Shown piece by piece: positions 8,550-17,897 of a stretch of DNA of 64,000 nt. Below the pieces are notes generated by a model. The model ran no database searches and had not been told where the DNA came from. It saw only the letters and a list, made by a program, of their open reading frames with translations. A program made the position numbers and the translations under genes. Positions within the stretch are counted from its first letter, which is position 1, and every line of letters starts with the position of its first letter. The DNA lies in assembly GCA_030549205.1 (NCBI GenBank), contig JAUKTV010000009.1, positions 1,364,001-1,428,000 of the forward strand, read 5' to 3'. Source of the DNA: Apiosordaria backusii. Lineage: Eukaryota; Ascomycota; Sordariomycetes; Sordariales; Lasiosphaeriaceae.

Positions 8550-11500
8550 TCAGTCCGTAGACCTCAACCCATTCACACCCACAAAGTTGGTATACTCACA
8601 CTTGCAACCCCCCGTCCCACCATCCATCCCCCCAAAGCTCGGGTTGAAGAACCCACCCGGGTTGACCAAATCCCCCGTGTTGTTCATCTGGTTCAAAAAC
8701 AGCTTTGCATCGTTCATGATGACCTTTTGCTTTTTATCCACGCCCCTCATAAAGACAAACTTGCTCCCCGGGATCCCGCCGTGGGTGTCCAACGTCACCG
8801 TGATGGGGTAGGGGAAAGTGCCCGGTTGAGTCTCGTTTAGTGTTGAGGGCCCGCCGTTGAAGCGCCCATTGCCGATGAGCTTGGTGGTGTTTTCCTTGCG
8901 GGTCCAGATCTCGACTTTGTAGCGGACGGAGAGCCAAGTGATGACAAAGTTGGCTTCGGTGCGGGGGGAGCCGCCGTTGCGGTCGGAAGGGGGGGGGTTG
9001 GTCTCGTCGACGGATTGGACGTAGATTGTCTTGTTGTAGTAAGAGTAGAAGCTGTAGCGCTCTGTGGGCAGGCCGCGGTCGTATAACCGGAGGGGCTGCT
9101 GGATGGGGAAGTGGAGGTGGTTGGCTGGGGCGGCGGTGCCGTCTTTGTTTAGGACTGGTGGGGGGACCAGTTCGGAAACGTTGAGGGCGGGGGAGGTGAG
9201 GTTGGGTTGGATGCCGTTGCTGATGCCGCCTTGGGCCTGTCGGCGGGTGAGGAGGTTGGGACCGATGGTGTCGTTGATGGAGCGGAGGATGGAGATGTAA
9301 AAGGGGGTGGGCTCGCCGGCTTTGTCTTCGGAGACGACGCCGTCGGTGGTGTTGCCTAGGAAGAACATGTCCTGAAAGGAGGGGGGTTCTGGAACGGGTT
9401 TGAGAACTAGGTTGCCGGCTTGACGGGGGGTGAGGAAGAGCCGGCGGAGGAGGGTTGAGAAGCTGATGCCGTTGCTGCGGATGGAGACTGATCTGGAGGT
9501 GCGGTTCCTTCCGACTGTTCGGTTCAGCTCATCCAACGGTCTGCCAGTTCCAAAGTCTATGGGGGTAGGCCGTGGTGGTTCTTGGCCGGTGACGTTCCAC
9601 AACTGCCTGGTGTTGTTGTCGAACTGGATCTGGAGGATAAAGCTTGGCTGATCCGCGTTGAAAGGGGCCACAGAATCGGCCTCTTCTTTTGGAAGCGAGC
9701 AACTCCAAAGTGTTGCTGGCTGTATGCAGACTGTGCTTGAATCTGACTGGGTGCCAATTACAGTTGAGATCCCAGTTGGCATCGGTGGGAAGTCAGTGAG
9801 GTTCAAGAACCGAGACGGAATGACTGCTTCGGCCACCGTGCGCCGTGATAGAACCACTCCGAGGACAACCCCCAGGATGATCATCGAGATGACTGCAGCA
9901 AGGACACCAAAGCATACTCGCCTCCGCTTCCGGCCCTCGGGCCCCGGCTTTCCAAGAGCGCCGCAGCCCGGGAAGCAGCCACGTCCTACTTTCCTGGCCA
10001 CATAATCCTCCTTTTCATGCCTCCTTCGCTTCCGCTCCGCCGTTAAACTAGGCAGATAATTTGCTGGGAGAAAAGAGCCCATTGGCCGGTCTGGCAACCG
10101 CATCTGTGTTGGAGGTGGCGTCAGAGGAACATTTTGAAGACCGATGGCACCTTGGGATGTCATCGTTTGTGATAAACCGGCAGGGACAGGACCCGGTGAA
10201 GGAGGGAACATGGTGGTCGGAGTGTGGCCTGGCGGAAGAACGGCCTGATATCGAACATTGTTATTCCTATGCGGAGGGGAGTATGGTGGTGGCAACTCAG
10301 GTGTTCGCGATTCCTCGGCCAGGATGCGCGACTTCTCTGCTGGAGTCTCCGTCTGAGGCACTGCTGTTTGTGCTGCTACTGGTGCTGGTGTTGGTACTAC
10401 TGCCGGTACTGCTGTTGGTGCTGTAACGGGAGCTGGTGCAGGTGCAGGTGCTGGCGCTGGTACTGATGGGCTTGGGGTTGAGATGGAGGGTTCAACGGGT
10501 GAGAAGTCTTGGACAATGATGCGAGGTAGGCGTTGATGTGGCTTCGTCTCATTCTTCGAAGCCGGCTGGCCAAAATTCGACCTGGTGAGAACCGGAGAAA
10601 GGCCCATCTTCTTGTTTGTAGTCTCCCACCATTCTGTATCCGTTCTTGACTCGGTAGCTTCCCCCACAGTTGGGAGTCTGGGGGTTGCTGGGGTTGGTAC
10701 AAATGGTGATGTGACTTGATCCCACCATCCTTGAGATCGTGCGCTCCCACCAGTGTTGGATCTCTGCCTGTTAGTAGGATTGTATGATTTCCTGTTTGCT
10801 ACTGGACTGCCATCTTCCTCAAAAAGAGTTACAGGTGTGTCCATATCGCTCTCATCATCGCTGACATAAATCGCAGTTATTGTCGTATCTCGAGGATTGC
10901 TGCCAGCTTTACCGAAACCAAAGTCGTCGTTTGCACTGATGGGTGAAACCTCGTAGCCTTTGTAGCCCTGAGGAATGGCCGGAACGGCCGGGATATAAGC
11001 CTTTTGCGGAAGGATCATGCCGTCGAGGCCTCTAGGTGAAATTTCGTCCTCGGTGTCCGGTGACCATGCAGATACTGGCTGTTTTGATGGTGGTGTTGTT
11101 GTTTGCTGGCGAAAGTAAGGAGGCAAGTCCACTGGAGTCTCGACCACGGCTGTCTGAGGGCTGATGACAACATCAGAGTCTGTGGGCATCTCGAACCCAA
11201 TCATAATGGGCCCAGCACTGGGTGAGAGATCAACTTGCGGCGAGGACTCAACGACCAGCCTGTCGACTCTTTTGCCTTTGGTCGGCTTTCGCTTCAGCCA
11301 ACCAAAGGTGCTGCCAGATTCACCGTTCTGTTGCCCTTCCAAAGCGAGCAAGGCCGCAGCATCAACGAATCTTCCTGTTCGACTCTCGCGGTTTGCCGAG
11401 TTGAGTTTCATTTGATTGGCAATATGTTGCTGCTTTTGCTGGCGGAATTTGGACATGTCGGTGACGAGTTTGATCCCTGCTCTTGCATTCTGCGCTTTTT

Positions 11501-11780
11501 GTCTATGCCGAGACTTCAACCTCTTGACTTTCTGTACAGATAGGCGTGGTGTAAATGACGCTGCTGTTGCCTGACTTGGCTGTCCAGATGGTATTGGTTC
11601 CGTGGTGATGTCCACCAAGGGGCCGTCTATAGGCGCAGCCGTGATGGGTGTCAATACTTCATCGTCCTCCCACTCCTCCCAGTCCTCTTTGGTCCTGCCA
11701 GTGAGGTGGCTGCTGGGGCGATGGTGAGGGTACCATGGGTCGTTCAAGTTGGATGTATCCATTATATCGTATTTGATCAT
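8550..11780 (-). CDS. Large single-pass membrane protein with glycosylated C-terminal half
   Basis: One uninterrupted frame of 1076 codons. The first ATG is at 11780; the alternative at 11762 (MDTSNLNDPWYPHH) may be the true start. Residues 1-610 are hydrophilic and Ser/Pro-rich, with acidic WEEWEDD near the N-terminus and a Pro/Ala run around residue 450. A basic, cysteine-bearing block (RKRRRVC) immediately precedes one strong membrane segment at about 622-645 (VLAAVISMIILGVVLGVVLS). The remaining 430 residues carry many N-glycosylation sequons (NLT, NNT, NVT, NRT, NTT, NDT, NKT). The basic block suggests the N-terminal half is cytoplasmic and the glycosylated half faces the lumen or cell surface. 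Such proteins are common in Sordariomycetes, and I recall some labelled glycoprotease family protein, but no protease motif is visible here. Function unknown; a surface sensor or adaptor is possible. Confidence 0.75.
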   Translation of the reverse strand: MIKYDIMDTSNLNDPWYPHHRPSSHLTGRTKEDWEEWEDDEVLTPITAAPIDGPLVDITTEPIPSGQPSQATAASFTPRLSVQKVKRLKSRHRQKAQNARAGIKLVTDMSKFRQQKQQHIANQMKLNSANRESRTGRFVDAAALLALEGQQNGESGSTFGWLKRKPTKGKRVDRLVVESSPQVDLSPSAGPIMIGFEMPTDSDVVISPQTAVVETPVDLPPYFRQQTTTPPSKQPVSAWSPDTEDEISPRGLDGMILPQKAYIPAVPAIPQGYKGYEVSPISANDDFGFGKAGSNPRDTTITAIYVSDDESDMDTPVTLFEEDGSPVANRKSYNPTNRQRSNTGGSARSQGWWDQVTSPFVPTPATPRLPTVGEATESRTDTEWWETTNKKMGLSPVLTRSNFGQPASKNETKPHQRLPRIIVQDFSPVEPSISTPSPSVPAPAPAPAPAPVTAPTAVPAVVPTPAPVAAQTAVPQTETPAEKSRILAEESRTPELPPPYSPPHRNNNVRYQAVLPPGHTPTTMFPPSPGPVPAGLSQTMTSQGAIGLQNVPLTPPPTQMRLPDRPMGSFLPANYLPSLTAERKRRRHEKEDYVARKVGRGCFPGCGALGKPGPEGRKRRRVCFGVLAAVISMIILGVVLGVVLSRRTVAEAVIPSRFLNLTDFPPMPTGISTVIGTQSDSSTVCIQPATLWSCSLPKEEADSVAPFNADQPSFILQIQFDNNTRQLWNVTGQEPPRPTPIDFGTGRPLDELNRTVGRNRTSRSVSIRSNGISFSTLLRRLFLTPRQAGNLVLKPVPEPPSFQDMFFLGNTTDGVVSEDKAGEPTPFYISILRSINDTIGPNLLTRRQAQGGISNGIQPNLTSPALNVSELVPPPVLNKDGTAAPANHLHFPIQQPLRLYDRGLPTERYSFYSYYNKTIYVQSVDETNPPPSDRNGGSPRTEANFVITWLSVRYKVEIWTRKENTTKLIGNGRFNGGPSTLNETQPGTFPYPITVTLDTHGGIPGSKFVFMRGVDKKQKVIMNDAKLFLNQMNNTGDLVNPGGFFNPSFGGMDGGTGGCKCEYTNFVGVNGLRSTD

Positions 11781-13078
11781 GTATTGGTGGTGTGTGTTTG
11801 TCGAATTCTTGTCAGAAGTTGATTAAAGAGTGAAAGTTTGTTGAAATTCGAAATGGACCCAGGCCACTTGATAACAACACCTTTGTAATAAACTGTTGAT
11901 ATGGCCACAGCTGGCTGGCAACGTGGTTGAATCGTGTCCTGGTGATTAGATCCCTCCTAGTCAATAGACAATAGCAAAGAGAGGAGCACCCTGGGGAAGA
12001 ATGAGCATTCTTCGGTGCAGGTGGCCGTGTCAAAGAAAGCCAAACAATAGAAGTCCACCTGGAACAATGGAGCCGGAACAATAGAAACAATAGAAAAATA
12101 GGATAGCGAAAAATATGACCAGAGAAAAAAGAGAGGCAAGTGAATAACTTGCAAGGAAAACTAAACACAGATCACCAGCCATTTTACCACGTAGCCGGGC
12201 ATCTGATTCATGGACCCATTCCTCGTGGCTCATCTTGGCCAGATTCGAGATCGGGGATGTCTGAATGGCTCGCCTCTGGCCGGGCTGCATCTGCCCATGT
12301 TTGCGAGGAAGGGCTCGTCGTCAAGCAGAGCGCTCTCTGTGGACAGAAGGAAATGCCCCATCTGATGGCGCACGAGAATTGTGTGGAATAAGCGCTGCGA
12401 GGTTGCTTCGCGCTGATGGATTGGCCACGGCGAAGCGCCCATAGTCTTGGGCTTGGTGCTGATTGGCTCCTTGTCGCGGCTCACTCAGACCCGTTCATCC
12501 AATTGTGCTCAACTTGTCGCTTCGCAGCGGAACACGGAGATTGAAGCTCCACACAGCGAGTGAAGAGAACATAAACAAGACGGCCGTCGCGTCATGGCAG
12601 CTGGTGAAACCGAAGCAGGAAAGATATGGATGACTCCCAGTGGATTTCTTTCTGCCTGTTCATGAATGGAAGCGTGGGGAAGGGTGGCAGAGACGGCTGT
12701 GGCCCGTGCGTCCCGCTGAGATCTCCACTCGAGTTCGTGGTCCTGGGGTGCGAGTAAACCCAAGAGCATTTAGCCTACTTTGACAATTGTTGAGGTTATT
12801 GACCGAGTGACTTTCCAGTGCATGAACTTGAAGTTTCTGAATACACATCTTTCTCATTTTCACTGCACAAATACAACGGACGACCGCTCGAGATCCCAGA
12901 CAAGCGCTGCCATGTCCGCCAAGCATCCAGATCTTGCCAAGCATCTGCCAAGCCGTCAAGGATGCAGGAAAGACGTCACTCAGGCACCCTGCAACTTAAA
13001 ATCAGTGTTGGTTATTTACCATTTAACTGTTCCCACGCAAATCAAATCTTCTCATCTACCTGACTCACTCCAACTTAT
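11781..13078. other. Intergenic, no supported gene
   Basis: About 1.3 kb. The part next to 11780 is presumably promoter and 5' leader of the membrane protein gene. Short frames here have no family resemblance, and no RNA gene was recognised. Confidence 0.4.
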
Positions 13079-13307
13079 CTAACAGCAAACACATTCCTCG
13101 CCGCAACAGCAACAATCACACTCTTCAACAAATCCACCTCGCATACCCACTTCAGGCTGGGCCTCGGCGGTCTGCATGAAATCCAAGTTAGATATCAAAG
13201 GTATGAAGAACCTATCTTCAGATACCTACCGGTTGGTCTGTCACCACACCATCTAATGGAATTGCCTCCATCGGCTGCTGTTGTAGAGGGCCATTGTCCG
13301 AGGGCAT
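13079..13307 (-). CDS. 56-aa cysteine-tailed small protein (hidden two-exon gene)
   Basis: Exons are complement(13079-13171, 13230-13307). The intron at 13172-13229 (58 nt) is near ideal: GTAGGT donor, TATCTAAC branch point, ATGCAG acceptor, phase 0. The start MPSDNGPLQQQPMEAIPLDG leads into an acidic, Gln/Pro-containing N-terminus with no signal peptide. The C-terminus is densely cysteine-rich (EECDCCCCGEECVCC, seven or more Cys in the last 15 residues), directly before TAG. Either exon alone is too short to stand out, which is why it is easily missed. The layout (polar Gln/Pro head, Cys tail) recalls CYSTM-type stress peptides, but the hydrophobic helix is absent. It could chelate metal or be palmitoylated; both are inference. 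The intron plus the codon-perfect Cys tail argue strongly for a real gene. Confidence 0.65.
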
Positions 13308-13589
13308 TGTGATTTGGTTTATGGTTGAAGATTGAAGTCAAGGTTGAAGATTGAGGTCAAGGTTGAATAAACGGATGGATATCCAAGAAGTCAGTTTATG
13401 GATTGAACTTTGACGACGAGAGACCGAGGAGGCCAGACAGCACACAGTCCTCCATTTATCACATTTCCAACAAGCCGTAGAGACTTGACCGGACCAGTAA
13501 GATAACAAACCGATGAAGACCAAGCTGCCGTGATTCCGGTCTTGCGTCGTCCCTTCGCTCTGCAGTCCCCAGCAACCCATAGGATACTA

Positions 13590-13697
13590 TTCCTGACCAT
13601 GGGAATAACCGGGCCTGCTCGAACGGCAACGGCAGCTTGTGCGTGAGCGAATTTTCGCAGGATGGGTGACCACAACGTCTAAACTGGCTGTGCTTTT
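13590..13697 (+). pseudogene. Possible 5S rRNA relic
   Basis: GGATGGGTGACCAC at 13660-13673 nearly matches the universal 3' internal control region of 5S rRNA (GGGTGGGTGACCAC in Neurospora). About 70 bp upstream lies GACCAT (13595-13600), as at the 5' end of fungal 5S, and GCTGTGCTTTT follows, where 5S genes have GCTGTTGTATGT and a T-run terminator. The middle is poorly conserved and about 10 nt short. If real it is a decayed copy; fungal 5S genes are dispersed singly and pseudogenes are known. Chance similarity remains possible. Confidence 0.25.
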
Positions 13698-13998
13698 CAT
13701 GCATGGCTTACTGAGGCCAGTCAGGAGGTTTGGATATCTCCAATCATTTTGAAGACCTGATTACCAGTGGCAACTGGGTCTGTTATCGTGCCGACCAAAC
13801 TGAGGCTGTTTACCCGACCAAAAACCGAACCCGTGGCGGATCACAGGCCGTTGCTGGAGCGGTTGAGTCCGGCATGGCACCATCCTCCGCAGCAGCCTTT
13901 TAAACAACATATCACGCCGTGGACAAAAGAAAAAGGCACCTCCACACAAACCACCACGCCTGTACTTCGAAATTAGATACGTATCAACCTATCTTTTA

Positions 13999-14100
13999 AG
14001 GCCTCTCGATAATTCGTTAAGGCCCGCCGACTATCTCGTGAGGTCTGTTAGACATATTTTAGGCCTTACAAATAGTCGATAGGTCTTGAAAGATAGCCGG
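13999..14100 (+). repeat. Five-unit 20-21 bp tandem repeat (AGGYCT-led)
   Basis: Five consecutive units start at 13999, 14020, 14041, 14061 and 14081, with lengths of 21, 21, 20, 20 and 20 nt. Each begins AGGCCT, AGGCCC or AGGTCT, and most contain a GATA/CTAT-type core about 12 nt in (TCGATAAT, GACTATCT, AGTCGAT, AAGATAGC). The units are diverged outside the AGGYCT lead. The array lies in non-coding sequence; no function is known. Confidence 0.6.
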
Positions 14101-16394
14101 TGTTTGCTGGCTACTGGCAGTGCCTGTTTTTTTGCCTACAGCCTGCGCAGAAACGGGAAACGGGAAACGGCAACTGGAATTAGCAACTGCTTGACAGCGA
14201 TGTTTATTCTTCCCAGGAAATGGGGCTTAACTTCGAAAGACTGATAAAAACGAGATATCAAGAAAGTCGGCCCAGAAAAAAGATGTCACATGATATCTTA
14301 TGCCGTAAATCATTGTTTCACACTTTCTGTTTTCCGGGTTTCATCCATCCCGCCGACTTCATCATGCCGTCCACCTTGAAGCGCCCCCAAATACAGGGCA
14401 AGCCGCTTCTAGAAACGCCGGCAAACATTCTATCACTGGGGTAAAAGCCTAAAACCCTCTGCTTGACGAGATCCTGGTTATCCCACGTTCCATTCTTCTG
14501 CGTCCCGGTATTTGGCATTTTTGCGACATCACCGAAACATGAATATCAAATGCTCGTTGGCGGCTCAGCACAACTTAAAATCTTGCGTCAAAAAGGCATC
14601 CCCCCCACAAACACTAATACCGTATCCGTACCGTGGGGTCCACCAAAGAAAATTGATTGCACGGCACCGTCTTTTTGCATTCTTCTCACCGGCAAGCAAC
14701 ATGAATATTGCGGCCGTTGTTGTCTTTTTTAGGTTCTGATGCTACAAAACGCCACTTCAGGAACCCTTAGCAATTGCGGCGCTGAGAGGTGATGGTGGGT
14801 AAGATTACGCAGTCTTGGCACCTCTAAACACCGTCCTAACCAGCGTTAAGAGAAAAGGGGGATGCGAAGGAACAGTCCCCAATATGCGTACACCTACTAA
14901 CAACGAGTTAGAAGTCAACGTTATGTCCTTGGCCTGGAGATCAACACAGGGCGAAACAAGCACTCCCACTATCCCATCCACGGTTCCATATCTTAAGATC
15001 CACACACTCCCGCTGATCCGAACCGGCGTCCAATGCGATCGGATCAAGGGCGAAACGCGCGTGAACGTGGCCCGGAATCGCGTCACTTGCAACGGCTCAT
15101 GGGATTGTCGTGATTTAAGAAATAGAAATTAGTGATGGCGTTTGTTAACGTTGGGGGACACTCTCGACCCTGAAATTGAACGGTTCCGAGAGATAAGGTG
15201 AACGCTACCCGACTGTTAGCGTGTTGCAGAAGGGTTGATCTCCGGCAATGAATGATTTGTACCATGTTTGCCTCTACGTGTTGAACCTCGAAAGTTTACA
15301 CATATTTCTCGACGCTGCAGGGATTCAGAGACACTGAGGGATACATGGAAACAGGCAAGAAGCTAGTTGTACATATCTCGTATGGGTACCTGCAAGTTTG
15401 AATCGGAGATTCATCCAAACTGGCAAACATCGGACTTTTCTTCAGCCACCTCAGCACAGCCCAGGGAGTTGAAGAAACAAGCCCGGGCCCTGGCCAAGAG
15501 CGAGGACCCTGCTGAACAACAAGGGGTGGAGGAAAAGCTGACTGACCGCTGCCGAAAAAGTCTTGGCTTCACAATGTCCACTCTGGCCAAATCCTCAACA
15601 ACAATTGTTTGATAATTTCGAACAAACTCGACATCCACCACCCCTCAAGCATACCTATGAATTCCGCTCCTTCATTTGCACCTACGCCCAAACCCCGCAG
15701 CGTCGCCCCGCGTGGATCGAGGCGCGCACAGAGCGTCGAGAACGAAGGTCTTACAGCATCAGCACATCACTGAATCTGCCGTTTCGGTAGGCGGTACAGC
15801 AGACGCCTCGTCGTTTATTCGGCTGCAACTGCAAGTTTCAGCAGCTGCAATCGCAATCAAGGGAACCTTGAATAAACTCCCCCACATAAGCCCCAAAGAA
15901 GAGCGAATCGAAGCTTGGTGAGGTGGCTCCCGTCCCTCCCATTCAAACCACCCGATTGCCAGCGCCCCATCCCCGTGCGACGTTGAAGAAAAACCCACAA
16001 ACTGGCGTCCTCCCAGAACGGCGGAGCGTCGTCGTCGTCGTTCAGCGACCGACCGGTACGGTCCCATCACCGCAGACGCTCATCGGTCGCCGCTTCACCC
16101 AATCCTCTGCGCTTGGATAATCGACGCTCTCCTTCGGCCTATTTGGGCGTTCAGCCTCAACATCAGCCCCAAGGGCCTCTCTCGCCTATTCCAGGTACGT
16201 GTCCTATGTTCTTATGAGCCTCGTGTTCCCCCATCGGCATCGGGAGCCAGCGGCCACAGATGACAAGCGCTTTTGTGTTTGCGCAAAACTCTGTGTGCTT
16301 GTGTATTCTTTGCAAACTATGTGCAATGTATATTCCATAGCATCAAGCTAATCTCCTCATCTTTTCTGATTCTCCAGGCACGCCCAGTTTCCCG
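14101..16394. other. Intergenic plus leader of the mannosyltransferase gene
   Basis: No gene could be supported at 14101-15650. Near the right end, a spliceable leader precedes the GT34 gene: an intron at 16195-16377 (183 nt, GTACGT..CCAG) with open, Ser/Pro-rich reading frame on both sides. A short direct repeat (ACGGGAA, three times) lies at about 14152-14170. Confidence 0.45.
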
Positions 16395-17897
16395 ATGTCC
16401 TTGTCCCGCAGTCCATCTCCCGTACCTGGTGGCGGCTGGGCCAGCCCAGGTCTCAACATCGGCAGCGGTCGATCGAGCCCAACTAGGGGATACACGGGGG
16501 GGTCGAGCAGCGCAACGCCTGTCATGTGGGAATCATCAAGGCTAAAAAAGGCTGGCGGGTCCGGGTACCCATCCTTTTCGACGCAGAACTCGGGCTTTTT
16601 GTCAAAACACATGCGCAAGATATCAAGCAGTCTTCCTCGGTTCAACAGTGCCGGTAGCTCACCCTATGCTGAGAAAGAGAAGCTCGGCCGCGGCAGATGG
16701 TCGGCTCAAAACGTACCTTTGCTGGGAAGGCTACGGGCCATCATGGGACGCATGGGCCGGAAGATGAAGATACGAATACTGCTTTTGTTTATGCTTTTGT
16801 TTTGCATCATCATATTTTACAATACTCGTAAGTGGACACCTTCGAATGGGAGGTTCGGCTGAACACAAGTTAACCATCCATCAGCTTTGGTATATCACTG
16901 GAGAAGAACATCATGGCTTGGGGGAGGTCAAAAGTTTGTCATAATATTGGCAGCCAACATTGGCGGTGGTGTGATGGAGTGGAAGGGGGCACGAGAATGG
17001 GCGATTGAGCGAGACTCGGTTAGGAACAAGAAGAAATACGTGGGCAGATGGGGGTACGATCTTGAGATCGTCGATATGAGCACCAAGAAACGGTATGCCC
17101 ACGAGTGGCGCGAGAGCTGGGAAAAGGTGGATTTCATCCGCACAGCACTCAGAAAGTACCCCAAGGCGGAATGGTATGTTCGATGGCTGCTCCCCTGTCC
17201 ACGCGTATGCTCATGACTGACACCCTCTTTTAGGATCTGGTGGCTTGATCTAAACACGTTTATCATGGAACCAAGCTACTCCCTCCAGGACCACATCTTT
17301 AACCACCTCGAGAAACATGTTTACAGAGACATCAATGAATACAACCCCCTCAACATCACGCACCCGTTGACCGACGAGTACCTCGATCCTGCCTCGCGAA
17401 GCCCCGAGGGTGACGGAAACATCAATTCTGTCAACCTGATCTTGCCCCAGGATTGCTCCGGATTCAACCTTGGTTCCTTCTTCGTTCGCCGGAGCCCCTG
17501 GACTGACCGGTTACTGGACGTCTGGTGGGATCCCGTAGCATATGAACAGAAGCACATGGAATGGGAGCACAAGGAGCAGGATGCGTTGGAGCAGCTGTAC
17601 ACTACGCAGCCCTGGATCCGGAAACACACCGGCTTCCTTCCGCAGCGCATGATTAACAGTTTCCCCACCGGGGCGTGCTCGGAGAACGGCAACGACACCC
17701 GTATCCACTACGATCAGAAGGACCGGGACTTTTTGGTCAACATGGCTGGATGCGAATGGGGTCGCGATTGCTGGGGAGAGATGTACAACTTCCGGGAACT
17801 CAGCTATTGGCTCAACCGGAACCCTTGGGAGCTCTTCAAGGAGGAGTTCGTGGCCGTCATTTGGTTCAAGCTCACGGGCCAAAAGGTCAAGTTATAA
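16395..17897 (+). CDS. MNN10: Golgi alpha-1,6-mannosyltransferase, GT34 (Mnn10/Mnn11-like)
   Basis: Exons are 16395-16827, 16885-17173 and 17234-17897, with introns of 57 and 60 nt in phases 1 and 2, giving 461 aa. The start MSLSRSPSPVPGGGW matches the usual fungal start. Layout: Ser/Pro-rich cytoplasmic tail, one type II membrane anchor at about 122-143 (MKIRILLLFMLLFCIIIFYN), then the GMA12/MNN10 catalytic domain. That domain includes FVIILAANIGGGVMEWKG, RWGYDLEIVDM, the nucleotide-sugar site WWLDLNT (about 243-249) and the C-terminal MAGCEWGRDCWGEMYN. GT34 proteins of this group sit in the mannan polymerase II complex of the cis-Golgi and extend the alpha-1,6 backbone of N-glycans using GDP-mannose. 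Whether this is the Mnn10 or the Mnn11 orthologue cannot be told from sequence alone. An in-frame 5' extension is discussed separately. Confidence 0.88.
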
